Positions 31,750 to 39,260 of a DNA stretch of 53,595 nt are shown here, piece after piece. Source of the DNA: an uncultured Eubacteriales bacterium (GTDB lineage Bacteria; Bacillota; Clostridia; Oscillospirales; Oscillospiraceae); assembly GCA_900319695.1 (NCBI GenBank), contig ONPN01000029.1:1-53595 (forward strand). The letters are read 5' to 3'. Below the pieces are notes generated by a model, which was not told the DNA's origin, searched no databases, and saw only the letters and a list, made by a program, of their open reading frames with translations. Position 1 is the first letter of the stretch; every line of letters starts with the position of its first letter. The position numbers and the translations under genes are program-made.

Positions 31750-31912
31750 ATACTGATCTCCCATAAAAACAAGCCAATCTTTGCGGTCAAAAATGCGCCA
31801 TGCTTCGTTATCGGCCTTGACCATATATCTCCATTATGCTCTGCGGCCGCTGCCTCGCCTGACACATTTTTGCCTCGCAAATCTTTGTCTGCTTTCTATG
31901 GAAGATCAGTAT
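31750..31912 (+). repeat. Dispersed structured element, family A copy 3
   Basis: This element is 163 bases, the same length as copy 1. Outer stem ATACTGATC.../...GATCAGTAT, middle stem CAAAAATG/CATTTTTG and inner stem CGGCC/GGCCG enclose the invariant core at 31821-31839. It lies between the attenuator terminator and the binding-protein gene. With the promoters, leader and attenuator it explains the 610-base gap 31357-31966. Confidence 0.85.
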
Positions 31913-31966
31913 CAGGCCCCCATCCCCCCCGTTTGAAATCAAAACAGATAAAAGGAGAACACGCAC

Positions 31967-32923
31967 ATGAAAAAGCTCATTACCATGCTTCTCACGCTGT
32001 CCCTCGTCTTCAGCTTTGCCGCCTTCGGCGCAAGCGCCTACGCCGCTGACTCCTACACCGTCGGCATCTGCCAGCTCGTGCAGCACCCCGCGCTTGACGC
32101 CGCCACCCAGGGCTTCAAGGACGCGCTGACCAAGGCCCTCGGCGACAAGGTCAGCTTTGTCGAGCAGAACGCCTCCGGCGACTCCGCCACCTGCGCGGTC
32201 ATCTGCAACCAGTTTGTCTCCGATGACGTGGACCTGATCATGGCCAACGCCACCCCGGCCCTGCTGGCCGCCCAGGCTGCCACCAACAAGATCCCCGTGC
32301 TGGGCACCTCCGTCACCGACTACGCCTCCGCCCTTGACATCGACGACTGGAAGGGCTCCACCGGCACCAACATCTCCGGCACCTCCGACGGCGTGCCCGC
32401 CGCCGAGCTTGCCGCCGTTTTGAACGAGCTCTTCCCCGACGCCAAGAACGTCGGCCTGCTCTACTGCTCCGGCGAGCCCAACTCCAAGTTCCAGGCCGAG
32501 GAGATGCGCCCCGCCCTTGAGGCCTTCGGCTACAAGGTCTCCGACTACACCTTTGCCGACTCCAACGACGTGGCCGCCGTCACCAACAACGCCTGCGACG
32601 ACTGCGACGTGCTCTACATCCCCACCGACAACACCGCCGCCTCCAACGCGGAGCTGATCAACAACGTCGCCATCGCCAAGAAGGTCCCCATCGTCTGCGG
32701 TGAAGAGAACCTCTGCTCCGGCTGCGGCGTGGCAACCCTCTCCATCTCCTACTACGATCTCGGCACCGTGACCGGCGAGATGGCCGCGAAGATCCTCTCC
32801 GAGGGCGCCGACGTCTCCACCATGGAGATCGAGTACGCCCCCTTCGCCAAGAAGTTCAACAAGACCAACTGCGACATTCTGGGCATTGAGGTTCCCGAGG
32901 CCTACGAAGCCATCGCCGAATAA
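31967..32923 (+). CDS. ABC transporter substrate-binding protein, TrpX/CD0873-like (aromatic amino acid?)
   Basis: This is the extracellular receptor, 318 residues, of the ABC_sub_bind type. The signal peptide MKKLITMLLTLSLVFSF ends near AYAAD without a lipobox. Family features are YTVGICQLVQHPALDAATQGFKDAL at the start, LIMANATPALLAAQAATNKIPVLGTSVTDYASAL, NVGLLYCSGEPNSKFQAEEM and ALSISYYDLG-like VATLSISYYDLGTVTGEMA. Relatives include TrpX and, as I recall, the tyrosine-binding CD0873 of Clostridioides difficile. The Tyr/Phe leader upstream supports an aromatic amino acid ligand. It is first of a three-gene operon. Confidence 0.88.
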   Translation: MKKLITMLLTLSLVFSFAAFGASAYAADSYTVGICQLVQHPALDAATQGFKDALTKALGDKVSFVEQNASGDSATCAVICNQFVSDDVDLIMANATPALLAAQAATNKIPVLGTSVTDYASALDIDDWKGSTGTNISGTSDGVPAAELAAVLNELFPDAKNVGLLYCSGEPNSKFQAEEMRPALEAFGYKVSDYTFADSNDVAAVTNNACDDCDVLYIPTDNTAASNAELINNVAIAKKVPIVCGEENLCSGCGVATLSISYYDLGTVTGEMAAKILSEGADVSTMEIEYAPFAKKFNKTNCDILGIEVPEAYEAIAE

Positions 32924-32945
32924 TATCCCCGCATTAGAAAGCAAA

Positions 32946-32972
32946 GCCCCGGCGGGGTTTCCCCGCCGGGGC
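32946..32972 (+). terminator. Perfect 12-bp hairpin between binding protein and permease genes
   Basis: GCCCCGGCGGGG (32946-32957), loop TTT, CCCCGCCGGGGC (32961-32972). No T tract follows. Its position matches the hairpins at 2654 and 28148. Confidence 0.65.
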
Positions 32973-32991
32973 ATCATATGAGGTGTAATCT

Positions 32992-33936
32992 GTGACATTA
33001 ACAAGCTATTTCGCTTCATTGAATATATTGAAGCTCTTCCGCAATATGCCGGGCGGCGTGTCCCAGGGCATCATCTGGGGCATCATGGCACTGGGCATTT
33101 ACATCACCTTCCGCCTGCTGGACGTGGCCGACCTGACCGTGGACGGCTCCTTCACCACGGGCGGCGCGGTGACAGTCATGCTGATCCTGGGCGGCTGGCC
33201 CGCGTGGGCGGCGCTCCTGGTGGCCATGCTGGCGGGTCTGCTGGCGGGTTTCGTGACCGGCACGCTCCACACCAAGCTGGGCATTCCCGCGATCCTCGCC
33301 GGTATCCTGACGCAGTTTTCCCTGTACTCCATCAACCTGCACATCATGGGCATGGCTGCCAACAAGGCGGTCAGCGTCGATAAATACAATCTCCTGCTCT
33401 CCTCCCGCAACATCCCCTCCGCCATCCTGACCGGCTGCATCATCGCGCTGGCGCTGGTGTCCGTCTTCTACTGGTACTTCGGCACCGAGCAGGGCTCCGC
33501 CATCCGCGCGACCGGCAACAACCCCGCCATGAGCCGCGCCCTCGGCATCAACATCGACAACATGAAGGTGCTGGGTCTGTCCCTCTCCAACGGCATTGTG
33601 GCTCTTGCGGGCGGTCTGCTTGCCCAGTATCAGGGCTTTGCGGACATCAACATGGGCCGCGGCGCGATCGTCATCGGCCTGGCCGCCGTCATCATCGGCG
33701 AGGTGGTGGGTGGCGCGATTCTCGGCAAGCGCCTCAACTTCTACGGCACGCTGAGCTTTACCGTCGTCGGCGGCATTGTGTACTATCTGGTCATCGTCAT
33801 CGTGTTGTGGCTGCGCCTCAACTCCAACGATCTCAAGCTCTTCACCGCCGTGGTGGTGGCGCTGTTCCTGGCCGTCCCCTACCTGCGAGGACAGAAGAAG
33901 AGCTCCTTTGCCAAGCTCAGGCGGAAGGGAGGCTGA
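32992..33936 (+). CDS. ABC transporter permease (TrpY/LivH-like)
   Basis: This is the membrane subunit, 314 residues with 8-9 hydrophobic helices. The start is a GTG at 32992 with GAGGTG 6 bases upstream. The segments GIIWGIMALGIYITFRLLDVADLTVDGSF and GSAIRATGNNPAMSRALGINIDNMKVLGLSLSNGIVALAGGLLAQYQGFADINMG are characteristic of the branched-chain-type permeases paired with TrpX-like receptors. The basic C-terminus is cytoplasmic. It is 4 bases from the ATPase gene. Confidence 0.92.
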   Translation: MTLTSYFASLNILKLFRNMPGGVSQGIIWGIMALGIYITFRLLDVADLTVDGSFTTGGAVTVMLILGGWPAWAALLVAMLAGLLAGFVTGTLHTKLGIPAILAGILTQFSLYSINLHIMGMAANKAVSVDKYNLLLSSRNIPSAILTGCIIALALVSVFYWYFGTEQGSAIRATGNNPAMSRALGINIDNMKVLGLSLSNGIVALAGGLLAQYQGFADINMGRGAIVIGLAAVIIGEVVGGAILGKRLNFYGTLSFTVVGGIVYYLVIVIVLWLRLNSNDLKLFTAVVVALFLAVPYLRGQKKSSFAKLRRKGG

Positions 33937-33940
33937 CACG

Positions 33941-34741
33941 ATGCTGGTTTTACAGAACATTTCCAAGACCTTTAACCCCGGCACCATCAACGAGAAGAAG
34001 GCCCTCGACGGGCTGAATCTGCATCTCAGGCCCGGCGACTTTGTCACCGTCATCGGCGGCAACGGCGCGGGCAAGTCCACCATGCTCAACGCGGTGGCGG
34101 GCGTCTGGCCCGTGGACGAGGGGCGCATCCTCCTTGACGGGCAGGACATCACCGCCCTGCCGGAGCACAAGCGCGCCCACCTGATCGGCCGCGTGTTCCA
34201 GGACCCCATGATGGGCACCGCGCCCAACATGCAGCTCGAGGAGAACCTGGCCCTGGCTGCCCGCCGCGGTCAGCGCCGCGGCTTGAGCTGGGGCGTCACC
34301 AACGCCGAGCGCGAGGAGTACCACGAGCGCCTCAAAATCCTCGGCCTCGGCCTTGAGGACCGCATGACCTCCAAGGTCGGCCTGCTCTCCGGCGGTCAGC
34401 GCCAGGCGGTCACGCTGCTGATGGCCGTGCTGAGAAAGCCGAAGCTCCTGCTCCTGGACGAGCATACCGCCGCTCTCGACCCCGGCACCGCCGCGAAGGT
34501 GCTGGAGCTGTCGGACAAGATCGTGCAGGAAAACGGTCTCACCACCCTGATGATCACCCACAACATGAAGGACGCCATCCGCCACGGCAACCGCCTCATT
34601 ATGATGAACGAGGGACACATCATCCTCGACATCGAGGGCGAGGAGAAAAAGAAGCTCACCAAGCAGCAGCTCATCGACATGTTTGCCCAGAAGGGCGCCT
34701 CCATCGACTCCGACGAGGCCCTGCTCACCAAGGGCGGCTGA
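33941..34741 (+). CDS. ABC transporter ATP-binding protein (TrpZ-like)
   Basis: This is the ATPase subunit, 266 residues. The ATG at 33941 has GAAGGGAGG before it; the longer frame from 33776 is overlap with the permease. Walker A is GGNGAGKST (about residue 39), the Q-loop FQDPMMG, the signature LSGGQRQ, Walker B LLLLDEHTAALDP, and the switch His is in MITHNM. It completes receptor-permease-ATPase in one operon that ends at a strong terminator 17 bases on. Confidence 0.95.
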   Translation: MLVLQNISKTFNPGTINEKKALDGLNLHLRPGDFVTVIGGNGAGKSTMLNAVAGVWPVDEGRILLDGQDITALPEHKRAHLIGRVFQDPMMGTAPNMQLEENLALAARRGQRRGLSWGVTNAEREEYHERLKILGLGLEDRMTSKVGLLSGGQRQAVTLLMAVLRKPKLLLLDEHTAALDPGTAAKVLELSDKIVQENGLTTLMITHNMKDAIRHGNRLIMMNEGHIILDIEGEEKKKLTKQQLIDMFAQKGASIDSDEALLTKGG

Positions 34742-34752
34742 TGATCTCAAAC

Positions 34753-34785
34753 AAAAAGCACGCACGGAAAACCGTGCGTGTTTTT
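34753..34785. terminator. Bidirectional terminator
   Basis: CACGCACGG (34759-34767), loop AAAA, CCGTGCGTG (34772-34780), flanked by AAAAAG and TTTTT, so it serves both the importer operon (+) and the adenylating enzyme operon (-). Confidence 0.9.
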
Positions 34786-34787
34786 GT

Positions 34788-36206
34788 TTATTTCATGGCA
34801 TAGTCCCGGAGCGCGGAGAGATTGGTTTTCCCGGATTCGGTCATGGGCAGCTTTTCAAAGAAGAGCAGCCGCTGCGGCAGCATGTACTTCGGGAGCCGCT
34901 CTTGGAGCGCCTCCACCGTCACGACGGGCGCCCCGTTCTCGCTCTCGACGGCGGCGCAGATATCCTCTCCGTGCGTCCTGGACGGAACGGCAAAGACGAC
35001 GGCGGCATTCACGCCCGGCAGGCTCCTGAGCACCCGCTCAATGTCTTCCGGGAGAATTTTTTCCCCGCTTCGGTTGATGACGCTCCCGCTTCGGCCGACA
35101 TAAAACAGCAGGCCGTCCTTCATGTAGCCCATATCGCCGGTATCATAAAACACATTGCCCTGCCTGACATACATGGTATTTGTGCGAGCAAAGATTTCGC
35201 CGATCTCCCCCTCGCCAAGCGTTTTCCCGTCTCTCATAATTCTGATCTCGACATTCTTCATCGGGGTTCCCAGGCAGCCCGGTATGTAGGTTTTTTTATT
35301 AAACACCGCTTTCTTCACCGAAACCGCGCTGATGATCGCTGCGACAAGTCTCCCAAACGGTCTGATGTCGTCGAACAGATACAACATATTGGCGGCGCCC
35401 CCAATTTCGGTCGAGCCGTAGTCGTTTATCATCCACTGTGCGCCTCCGCGCTGTTCCAGCAAGGTAATCGTCTCGGGAGCCAGCTTTTCCCCGGTGCAGA
35501 CCATAAACGCCGGGAGTGTGATTTCCCCTGTTTCCACGCATCTTGTGAGCATTGTCGGCGTGCCGAACCAGATGTCCGGATGCGTACGGTTGATATTTCT
35601 GCGCATGTTGTCCGGGTTGAATTTCCCGGCCGTGATATGCGTGAACGGAACGCCGCAGAGGGCGAGCAGCAGCATGAAAATACCCGCGTTGTGATACCAG
35701 GGGAAACAGGTATAAAGTCTGTATATCCTGATCGCCGCGACAAGCCGCCAGTAGGGGCGAACGCCGTTTTTCCCAAAAAAGCTCTGCAGGCTTTTCCCTA
35801 CCGTTTTCTGCGCCCCACTGCTGGTTCCCGACGTGGACATGAGGATCATTGTCTCGTTCAGCCTCCACTCATAAGGCGCAAAGCTCGCCTGCGAGGTCAG
35901 GCGGCTTTGGAGGATGCGCTCCGTTGTCTCCTCATCAAACACCGGCAGCTCGCTTTTCTCCGCATTCAGTACATTGAGCAGCATCACCTTAACGCCCGCC
36001 CGCAGCGCGCCGGTCAGCAGATAGGCAAAAGCGGGACAGTTGCGCATTTGAATCGCGATCTCCGTATACCCCTTCTCCTGCAGCCAGGCGGCGAGTATAC
36101 CGCTCTTGCGGCGCAGATCGGCTCCCGTTATAGAATAATCCAATTCAGGAAAAAGGCATACCTCAAAGGCATCCGGAAACAGCGCTATTGTTTTGCTGAA
36201 ATCCAT
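34788..36206 (-). CDS. AMP-binding (ANL superfamily) acyl-adenylating enzyme
   Basis: This enzyme activates a carboxylic acid with ATP. It has 472 residues from the ATG at 36206; a TTG at 36221 is possible but has a poor ribosome site. Core motifs are complete though drifted: P-loop STSGTSSGAQK, YGSTEIGG, YDTGDMGY, GRSGSVINRSGEKILPEDIE and the C-terminal catalytic Lys in LPMTESGKTN. It has no carrier domain. It overlaps the acyltransferase gene by 44 bases, so the two probably act in one pathway, activation then transfer. Both are AT-richer than the neighbours. The acid is unknown. Confidence 0.85.
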   Translation of the reverse strand: MDFSKTIALFPDAFEVCLFPELDYSITGADLRRKSGILAAWLQEKGYTEIAIQMRNCPAFAYLLTGALRAGVKVMLLNVLNAEKSELPVFDEETTERILQSRLTSQASFAPYEWRLNETMILMSTSGTSSGAQKTVGKSLQSFFGKNGVRPYWRLVAAIRIYRLYTCFPWYHNAGIFMLLLALCGVPFTHITAGKFNPDNMRRNINRTHPDIWFGTPTMLTRCVETGEITLPAFMVCTGEKLAPETITLLEQRGGAQWMINDYGSTEIGGAANMLYLFDDIRPFGRLVAAIISAVSVKKAVFNKKTYIPGCLGTPMKNVEIRIMRDGKTLGEGEIGEIFARTNTMYVRQGNVFYDTGDMGYMKDGLLFYVGRSGSVINRSGEKILPEDIERVLRSLPGVNAAVVFAVPSRTHGEDICAAVESENGAPVVTVEALQERLPKYMLPQRLLFFEKLPMTESGKTNLSALRDYAMK

Positions 36207-37191
36207 TTTCTGCAATTCCAATCACCTTTTGTTTTTTACTTTTTCGGCGGCAATACCATAAGATCACTGTGGCGAAAGCATGGACGGCGAGCACCAGCAG
36301 CAGATTGGTCGTATCGTTTGTCCTCAGGTTTCGCTGCAAAAACAGCAGTTCGGACATATGCATAAAAAACAGCGTCGAAGAGAAGAAAGAGATCTCTGGG
36401 TGATATGGGCGCAAAAACTGCCCGGGGAGCCGCGTAATGCCGTCAAACAACAGCAGGCTCAGCAACACGCGCGCCATGCCGACATATTTGACCGTCAGTT
36501 CAAAGACGATCAGGGGGATTGCCGCCAGCAGGAGATATCCTCGTCTGATTTTCCAGGTCTTGATGTCAAATCCGATCGTCGTGAAAAGCAGGCCCTCAAG
36601 CGCGTATACCCATATTCGCTGTAGCTCTGTGGCCAAAAACACTTTTTCAATGGATGGAAACGCCGCGGTCAGCCGCTCAAAAAAAGTTCCCATGTCGATC
36701 AGATTGGCGGTTGTCGCGAGGAGAACAAGCAGCGTTGCCAAAATCACGGGCTTTCGCGATTTTCTGCTCAGAAAGGCGTTGAGCATCATCGGGTAAAGCA
36801 GCGCGGGAATAAACCAGAGCTGATAGGAATCCTTATATCGGTCGACAAAGCATTTCAGATAATCGATCGTAAACTGGGCGGTATTGAACATCCCTGTCTC
36901 GCGATACTCGGTGATATGATCGTGCAGAACCAGTGCAAATTCAAAAGCCAGGTAGATTGCGGCGTATTTGATAACCTGTTTCTTGATTTTGCTTTTGGAT
37001 TTGTCCATGTCACGCGTGCTGAGATAACCCGACATATAGAAGAACGTCGGCACCACAACGCCGACCATACTGTATACCAACGGGTACATGCTGTTAAAGG
37101 TTTGAAAGCAGTTGAAATGAGCCATCGTGACCAGCAATGCTCCGATAATCCTTACCCAGTCAAAGCCCGGAATATATCTTGATTTCTCCAT
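36163..37191 (-). CDS. Acyltransferase family 3 membrane protein (OafA-like)
   Basis: This is an integral membrane O-acyltransferase of 342 residues with about ten helices. The N-terminal signature FDWVRIIGALLVTMAHF carries the expected Arg and the conserved His, followed by VPTFFYMSGYLSTRD and YQLWFIPALLYPMML, as in acyltransferase-3 enzymes that decorate surface polymers. The ATG at 37191 follows GGGGGCGGGGTG. It is first of the two-gene operon with the adenylating enzyme. The acceptor is unknown; the terminal KSKKQK tail is cytoplasmic. Confidence 0.85.
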   Translation of the reverse strand: MEKSRYIPGFDWVRIIGALLVTMAHFNCFQTFNSMYPLVYSMVGVVVPTFFYMSGYLSTRDMDKSKSKIKKQVIKYAAIYLAFEFALVLHDHITEYRETGMFNTAQFTIDYLKCFVDRYKDSYQLWFIPALLYPMMLNAFLSRKSRKPVILATLLVLLATTANLIDMGTFFERLTAAFPSIEKVFLATELQRIWVYALEGLLFTTIGFDIKTWKIRRGYLLLAAIPLIVFELTVKYVGMARVLLSLLLFDGITRLPGQFLRPYHPEISFFSSTLFFMHMSELLFLQRNLRTNDTTNLLLVLAVHAFATVILWYCRRKSKKQKVIGIAENGFQQNNSAVSGCL

Positions 37192-37325
37192 CACCCCGCC
37201 CCCTTCCTTTGACACAGAATACCGAAATATTTTACTACTGTTTATCTCTGTTGTCAAACCATTATCCGGGCAGCAAAACGCCCGGCTGTACATCACACAG
37301 CCGGGCGTACATAACGCGCTTCGCT

Positions 37326-37964
37326 TCAAATCCCCTTCCGGTAAAGTACATAGGAATACGCCGTCGGGACTGCGACCATCACCGCGAGGATGATGAAAAA
37401 GGCCGCCATGCTCCATCCTATAAAGCTCATCACGATAAAAGCGACGCCGCCGAGCACCCAGAGAAAGCCCGCGAGGCGGTGCGTACGGTTCCAGTTCTCC
37501 TCGCTGTGGAGCGTCCAGGGCAGGCGTATGCCCATGGTATAGCTCTGCTTGGTCTTGGGCAGATAGTTGCCGATGAAGACGAACAGCAGCCCCATGAGAA
37601 CCGGGATCACCAGGTCGATCCGCAGCTCATACCCCAGCCCCCAGGCGATCGTCGCCCCGCCTGCGAGGACGGCAACCGCGGCGGGCGTCCAAAGCGCGAT
37701 TGTGCGCAGCGTTGCATTCATGTTCTGCCGCTTGGGATCCGAGCCGAGGCCGAAGTGCAGCAGCAGATTCAGTGCGGCTACAACTCCCGGCAGGCCGAAG
37801 ACCGCGAAAGCGCGGCTCGACCAGCCGTCGGGCGTACCGTCAAAGCCCCAGTGCGTCGCCATCGTCTCGGGCAGACGGCTGTAGACCGCCGCGCCGACGG
37901 CCGCCGGCAGCAGGCAGATCAGCGTCGTGAGGATCAGGGTTTTCTTGTCAGCTTTCATGTTCAT
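37326..37964 (-). CDS. SdpI family membrane protein (DUF1648)
   Basis: This is a six-helix membrane protein, 212 residues. SdpI of Bacillus protects against the SdpC toxin and signals to its repressor. Family marks are LPETMATHWGFDGTPDGWSSR (about residues 31-51), the central IGNYLPKTKQSYTMGIRLPWTLHSEENWNRTHR and the helix GFLWVLGG. It overlaps the ArsR-type gene by 17 bases, the usual sdpR-sdpI order. No sdpC-like toxin is nearby, so the physiological signal is open. Confidence 0.9.
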   Translation of the reverse strand: MNMKADKKTLILTTLICLLPAAVGAAVYSRLPETMATHWGFDGTPDGWSSRAFAVFGLPGVVAALNLLLHFGLGSDPKRQNMNATLRTIALWTPAAVAVLAGGATIAWGLGYELRIDLVIPVLMGLLFVFIGNYLPKTKQSYTMGIRLPWTLHSEENWNRTHRLAGFLWVLGGVAFIVMSFIGWSMAAFFIILAVMVAVPTAYSYVLYRKGI

Positions 37965-38226
37965 CCACTCCTTTCAGACTCTGAATCCAGAGCAAAACCT
38001 CCTCCAGCACGGAGGCATTCAGACTGTAATAAATGAAATTCTTCTCCCGGCTCTCAAAGATGAGACCGGCTTTTTTGAGCTGCGACAGGTGGTAGGACAC
38101 CGTCGCGCCCGTCATGTCGAAGCGGCTGCCGATCTCCCCCGCCGTCATGCGTCCGGCTTTGAGCATGTTCAAAATCTCCCGCCGCGCGGGATCGGACAGG
38201 GCCTTCATCGTCTCGCTGAAGCCCAT
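37948..38226 (-). CDS. ArsR/SmtB family repressor, SdpR-like
   Basis: This is a 92-residue winged-helix repressor. It shows FSETMKALSDPARREILNMLKAGRMTAGEIGSRFDMTGATVSYHLSQLKKAGLIFESREKNFIYYSLN, with the recognition helix at about residues 41-53. There are no metal-binding Cys, so it is not a metal sensor. AGGAGGGAGG precedes the ATG. Two identical-geometry palindromes flank its promoter, so it very likely represses itself and sdpI. By analogy with Bacillus, the SdpI protein would sequester it at the membrane when a toxin is bound. Confidence 0.93.
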   Translation of the reverse strand: MGFSETMKALSDPARREILNMLKAGRMTAGEIGSRFDMTGATVSYHLSQLKKAGLIFESREKNFIYYSLNASVLEEVLLWIQSLKGVDEHES

Positions 38227-38239
38227 GGGCCTCCCTCCT

Positions 38240-38259
38240 ATTTAGAAATCTTTCTAAAT
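38240..38259. promoter_or_regulatory. SdpR operator 1
   Basis: ATTTAGAAA-TC-TTTCTAAAT is a perfect palindrome just downstream of the -10 box and upstream of the sdpR ribosome site. Confidence 0.75.
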
Positions 38260-38261
38260 AG

Positions 38262-38290
38262 ATAGTAGCACAGGGGCGGTCTGTTGTCAA
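38262..38290 (-). promoter_or_regulatory. Promoter of sdpR-sdpI
   Basis: On the minus strand a perfect TTGACA (38290-38285) and TACTAT (38267-38262) have a 17-base spacer, with operators immediately on both sides. Confidence 0.8.
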
Positions 38291-38294
38291 CAGG

Positions 38295-38316
38295 TATTTA
38301 GATTTTTTTCTAAATA
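38295..38316. promoter_or_regulatory. SdpR operator 2
   Basis: TATTTAGA-6-TCTAAATA has outer half-sites spaced exactly as in operator 1 (ATTTAGA...TCTAAAT over 20 bases), lying directly upstream of the -35 box. Confidence 0.7.
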
Positions 38317-38326
38317 CTTTAGAGCA

Positions 38327-38400
38327 CATAGGGGCCGATCCCGCCTTGACGCCGCCGTCCTTTTCCGGACAACGGGTCGATCAGGGGATCGACCCCTATG
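38327..38400. repeat. REP-like palindromic repeat, family C copy 3 (variant)
   Basis: CATAGGGGCCGATCCC opens and GGGATCGACCCCTATG closes, sharing the GGGGCCGAT and GGGTCGATC words with copies 1 and 2 but with a shorter, altered centre (GTCCTTTTCCGGAC hairpin). Confidence 0.8.
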
Positions 38401-38415
38401 ACTTGTTCTCTGTGT

Positions 38416-39114
38416 TCAGCGTTTCCGATTGTTGACCAGCATGATGAAGCGCAAAAGCTGGGCAAGCGTGGTGGCGAGGGCGGCCACATAGGTCAGTGCC
38501 GCGGCGTTGAGCACCTTCTTTGCGCCCTGGTACTCCTCTCCCTCGAGCAGGCCCATGCCCTCAACGCTTCTCAGCGCCCGGCGGCTGGCGTCGAACTCCA
38601 CCGGCAGGGTGATGATCTGGAAGATGGCGCACAGCGCGTACAGCGCGACGCCCGCGTAGGCGAGATAGATGAGCTTCGGGCTGAAGCCCGCCAGCAGCAG
38701 ACCCGCAATCAGCAGCGGCACCGAGAGCTTCGCGCCGATGTTGGTGGCCGGGATGATGGCCTGACGGATCTGGATGGGCAGATAGCCCTCGGCGTTCTGG
38801 ATGGCGTGGCCCACCTCATGGCAGGCGACGCCCACCGCGGCGGTGGAGCAACTGCCGTAGACGCTGTCGGACAGGCGCACGACGCGCGCCTCCGGGTCGT
38901 AGTGGTCGCTCAGCTCCCCGCTGACGCGCTCGACCGGCACATCGCGCAGGCCGTTCGCGTCAAGCACGCGCCGCGCCGCCTGGGCTCCGGTGAGGCCGCG
39001 GGAGTTCATCACCTTTGAATACTTCTCAAAGGTCCTCTTGACGTTCCAGCTCGCCCACAGCGAGAGGATCACCGCCGGCAGGACGAGGATGATATAGGTC
39101 ATGTCGATATACAT
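38416..39114 (-). CDS. Zinc metallopeptidase, YugP family
   Basis: This is a membrane-bound neutral zinc peptidase, 232 residues. The ATG at 39114 has GAAGGGAG upstream. Helix 1 is at residues 6-24. The active site is ACHEVGHAIQNAEGY (HExxH at about residues 100-104), following VRLSDSVYGSCSTAAVGV. Two more hydrophobic segments lie at about 133-170, and a C-terminal helix near 205-225. The role is not well defined in any species. It is a single gene between a repeat and a divergent lipoprotein gene. Confidence 0.92.
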   Translation of the reverse strand: MYIDMTYIILVLPAVILSLWASWNVKRTFEKYSKVMNSRGLTGAQAARRVLDANGLRDVPVERVSGELSDHYDPEARVVRLSDSVYGSCSTAAVGVACHEVGHAIQNAEGYLPIQIRQAIIPATNIGAKLSVPLLIAGLLLAGFSPKLIYLAYAGVALYALCAIFQIITLPVEFDASRRALRSVEGMGLLEGEEYQGAKKVLNAAALTYVAALATTLAQLLRFIMLVNNRKR

Positions 39115-39260
39115 GGTATTGTCTCCCTTCTTAAACCTTAATATTATTATACCGCCCCTTCTCTCCCGGCGCAAGCCGGGAAACGCGCTTCCTGTTGAAA
39201 ATGGATGTAAAATATGATAAGGTAAGTGCAAGAGATTTTATGCAAGGGAGTGGTCTTTTC

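Noticed and set aside
37326-38226. ArsR-type gene as a metal resistance regulator
   Set aside because: It has no Cys/His metal site, and its partner is an SdpI-type membrane protein.
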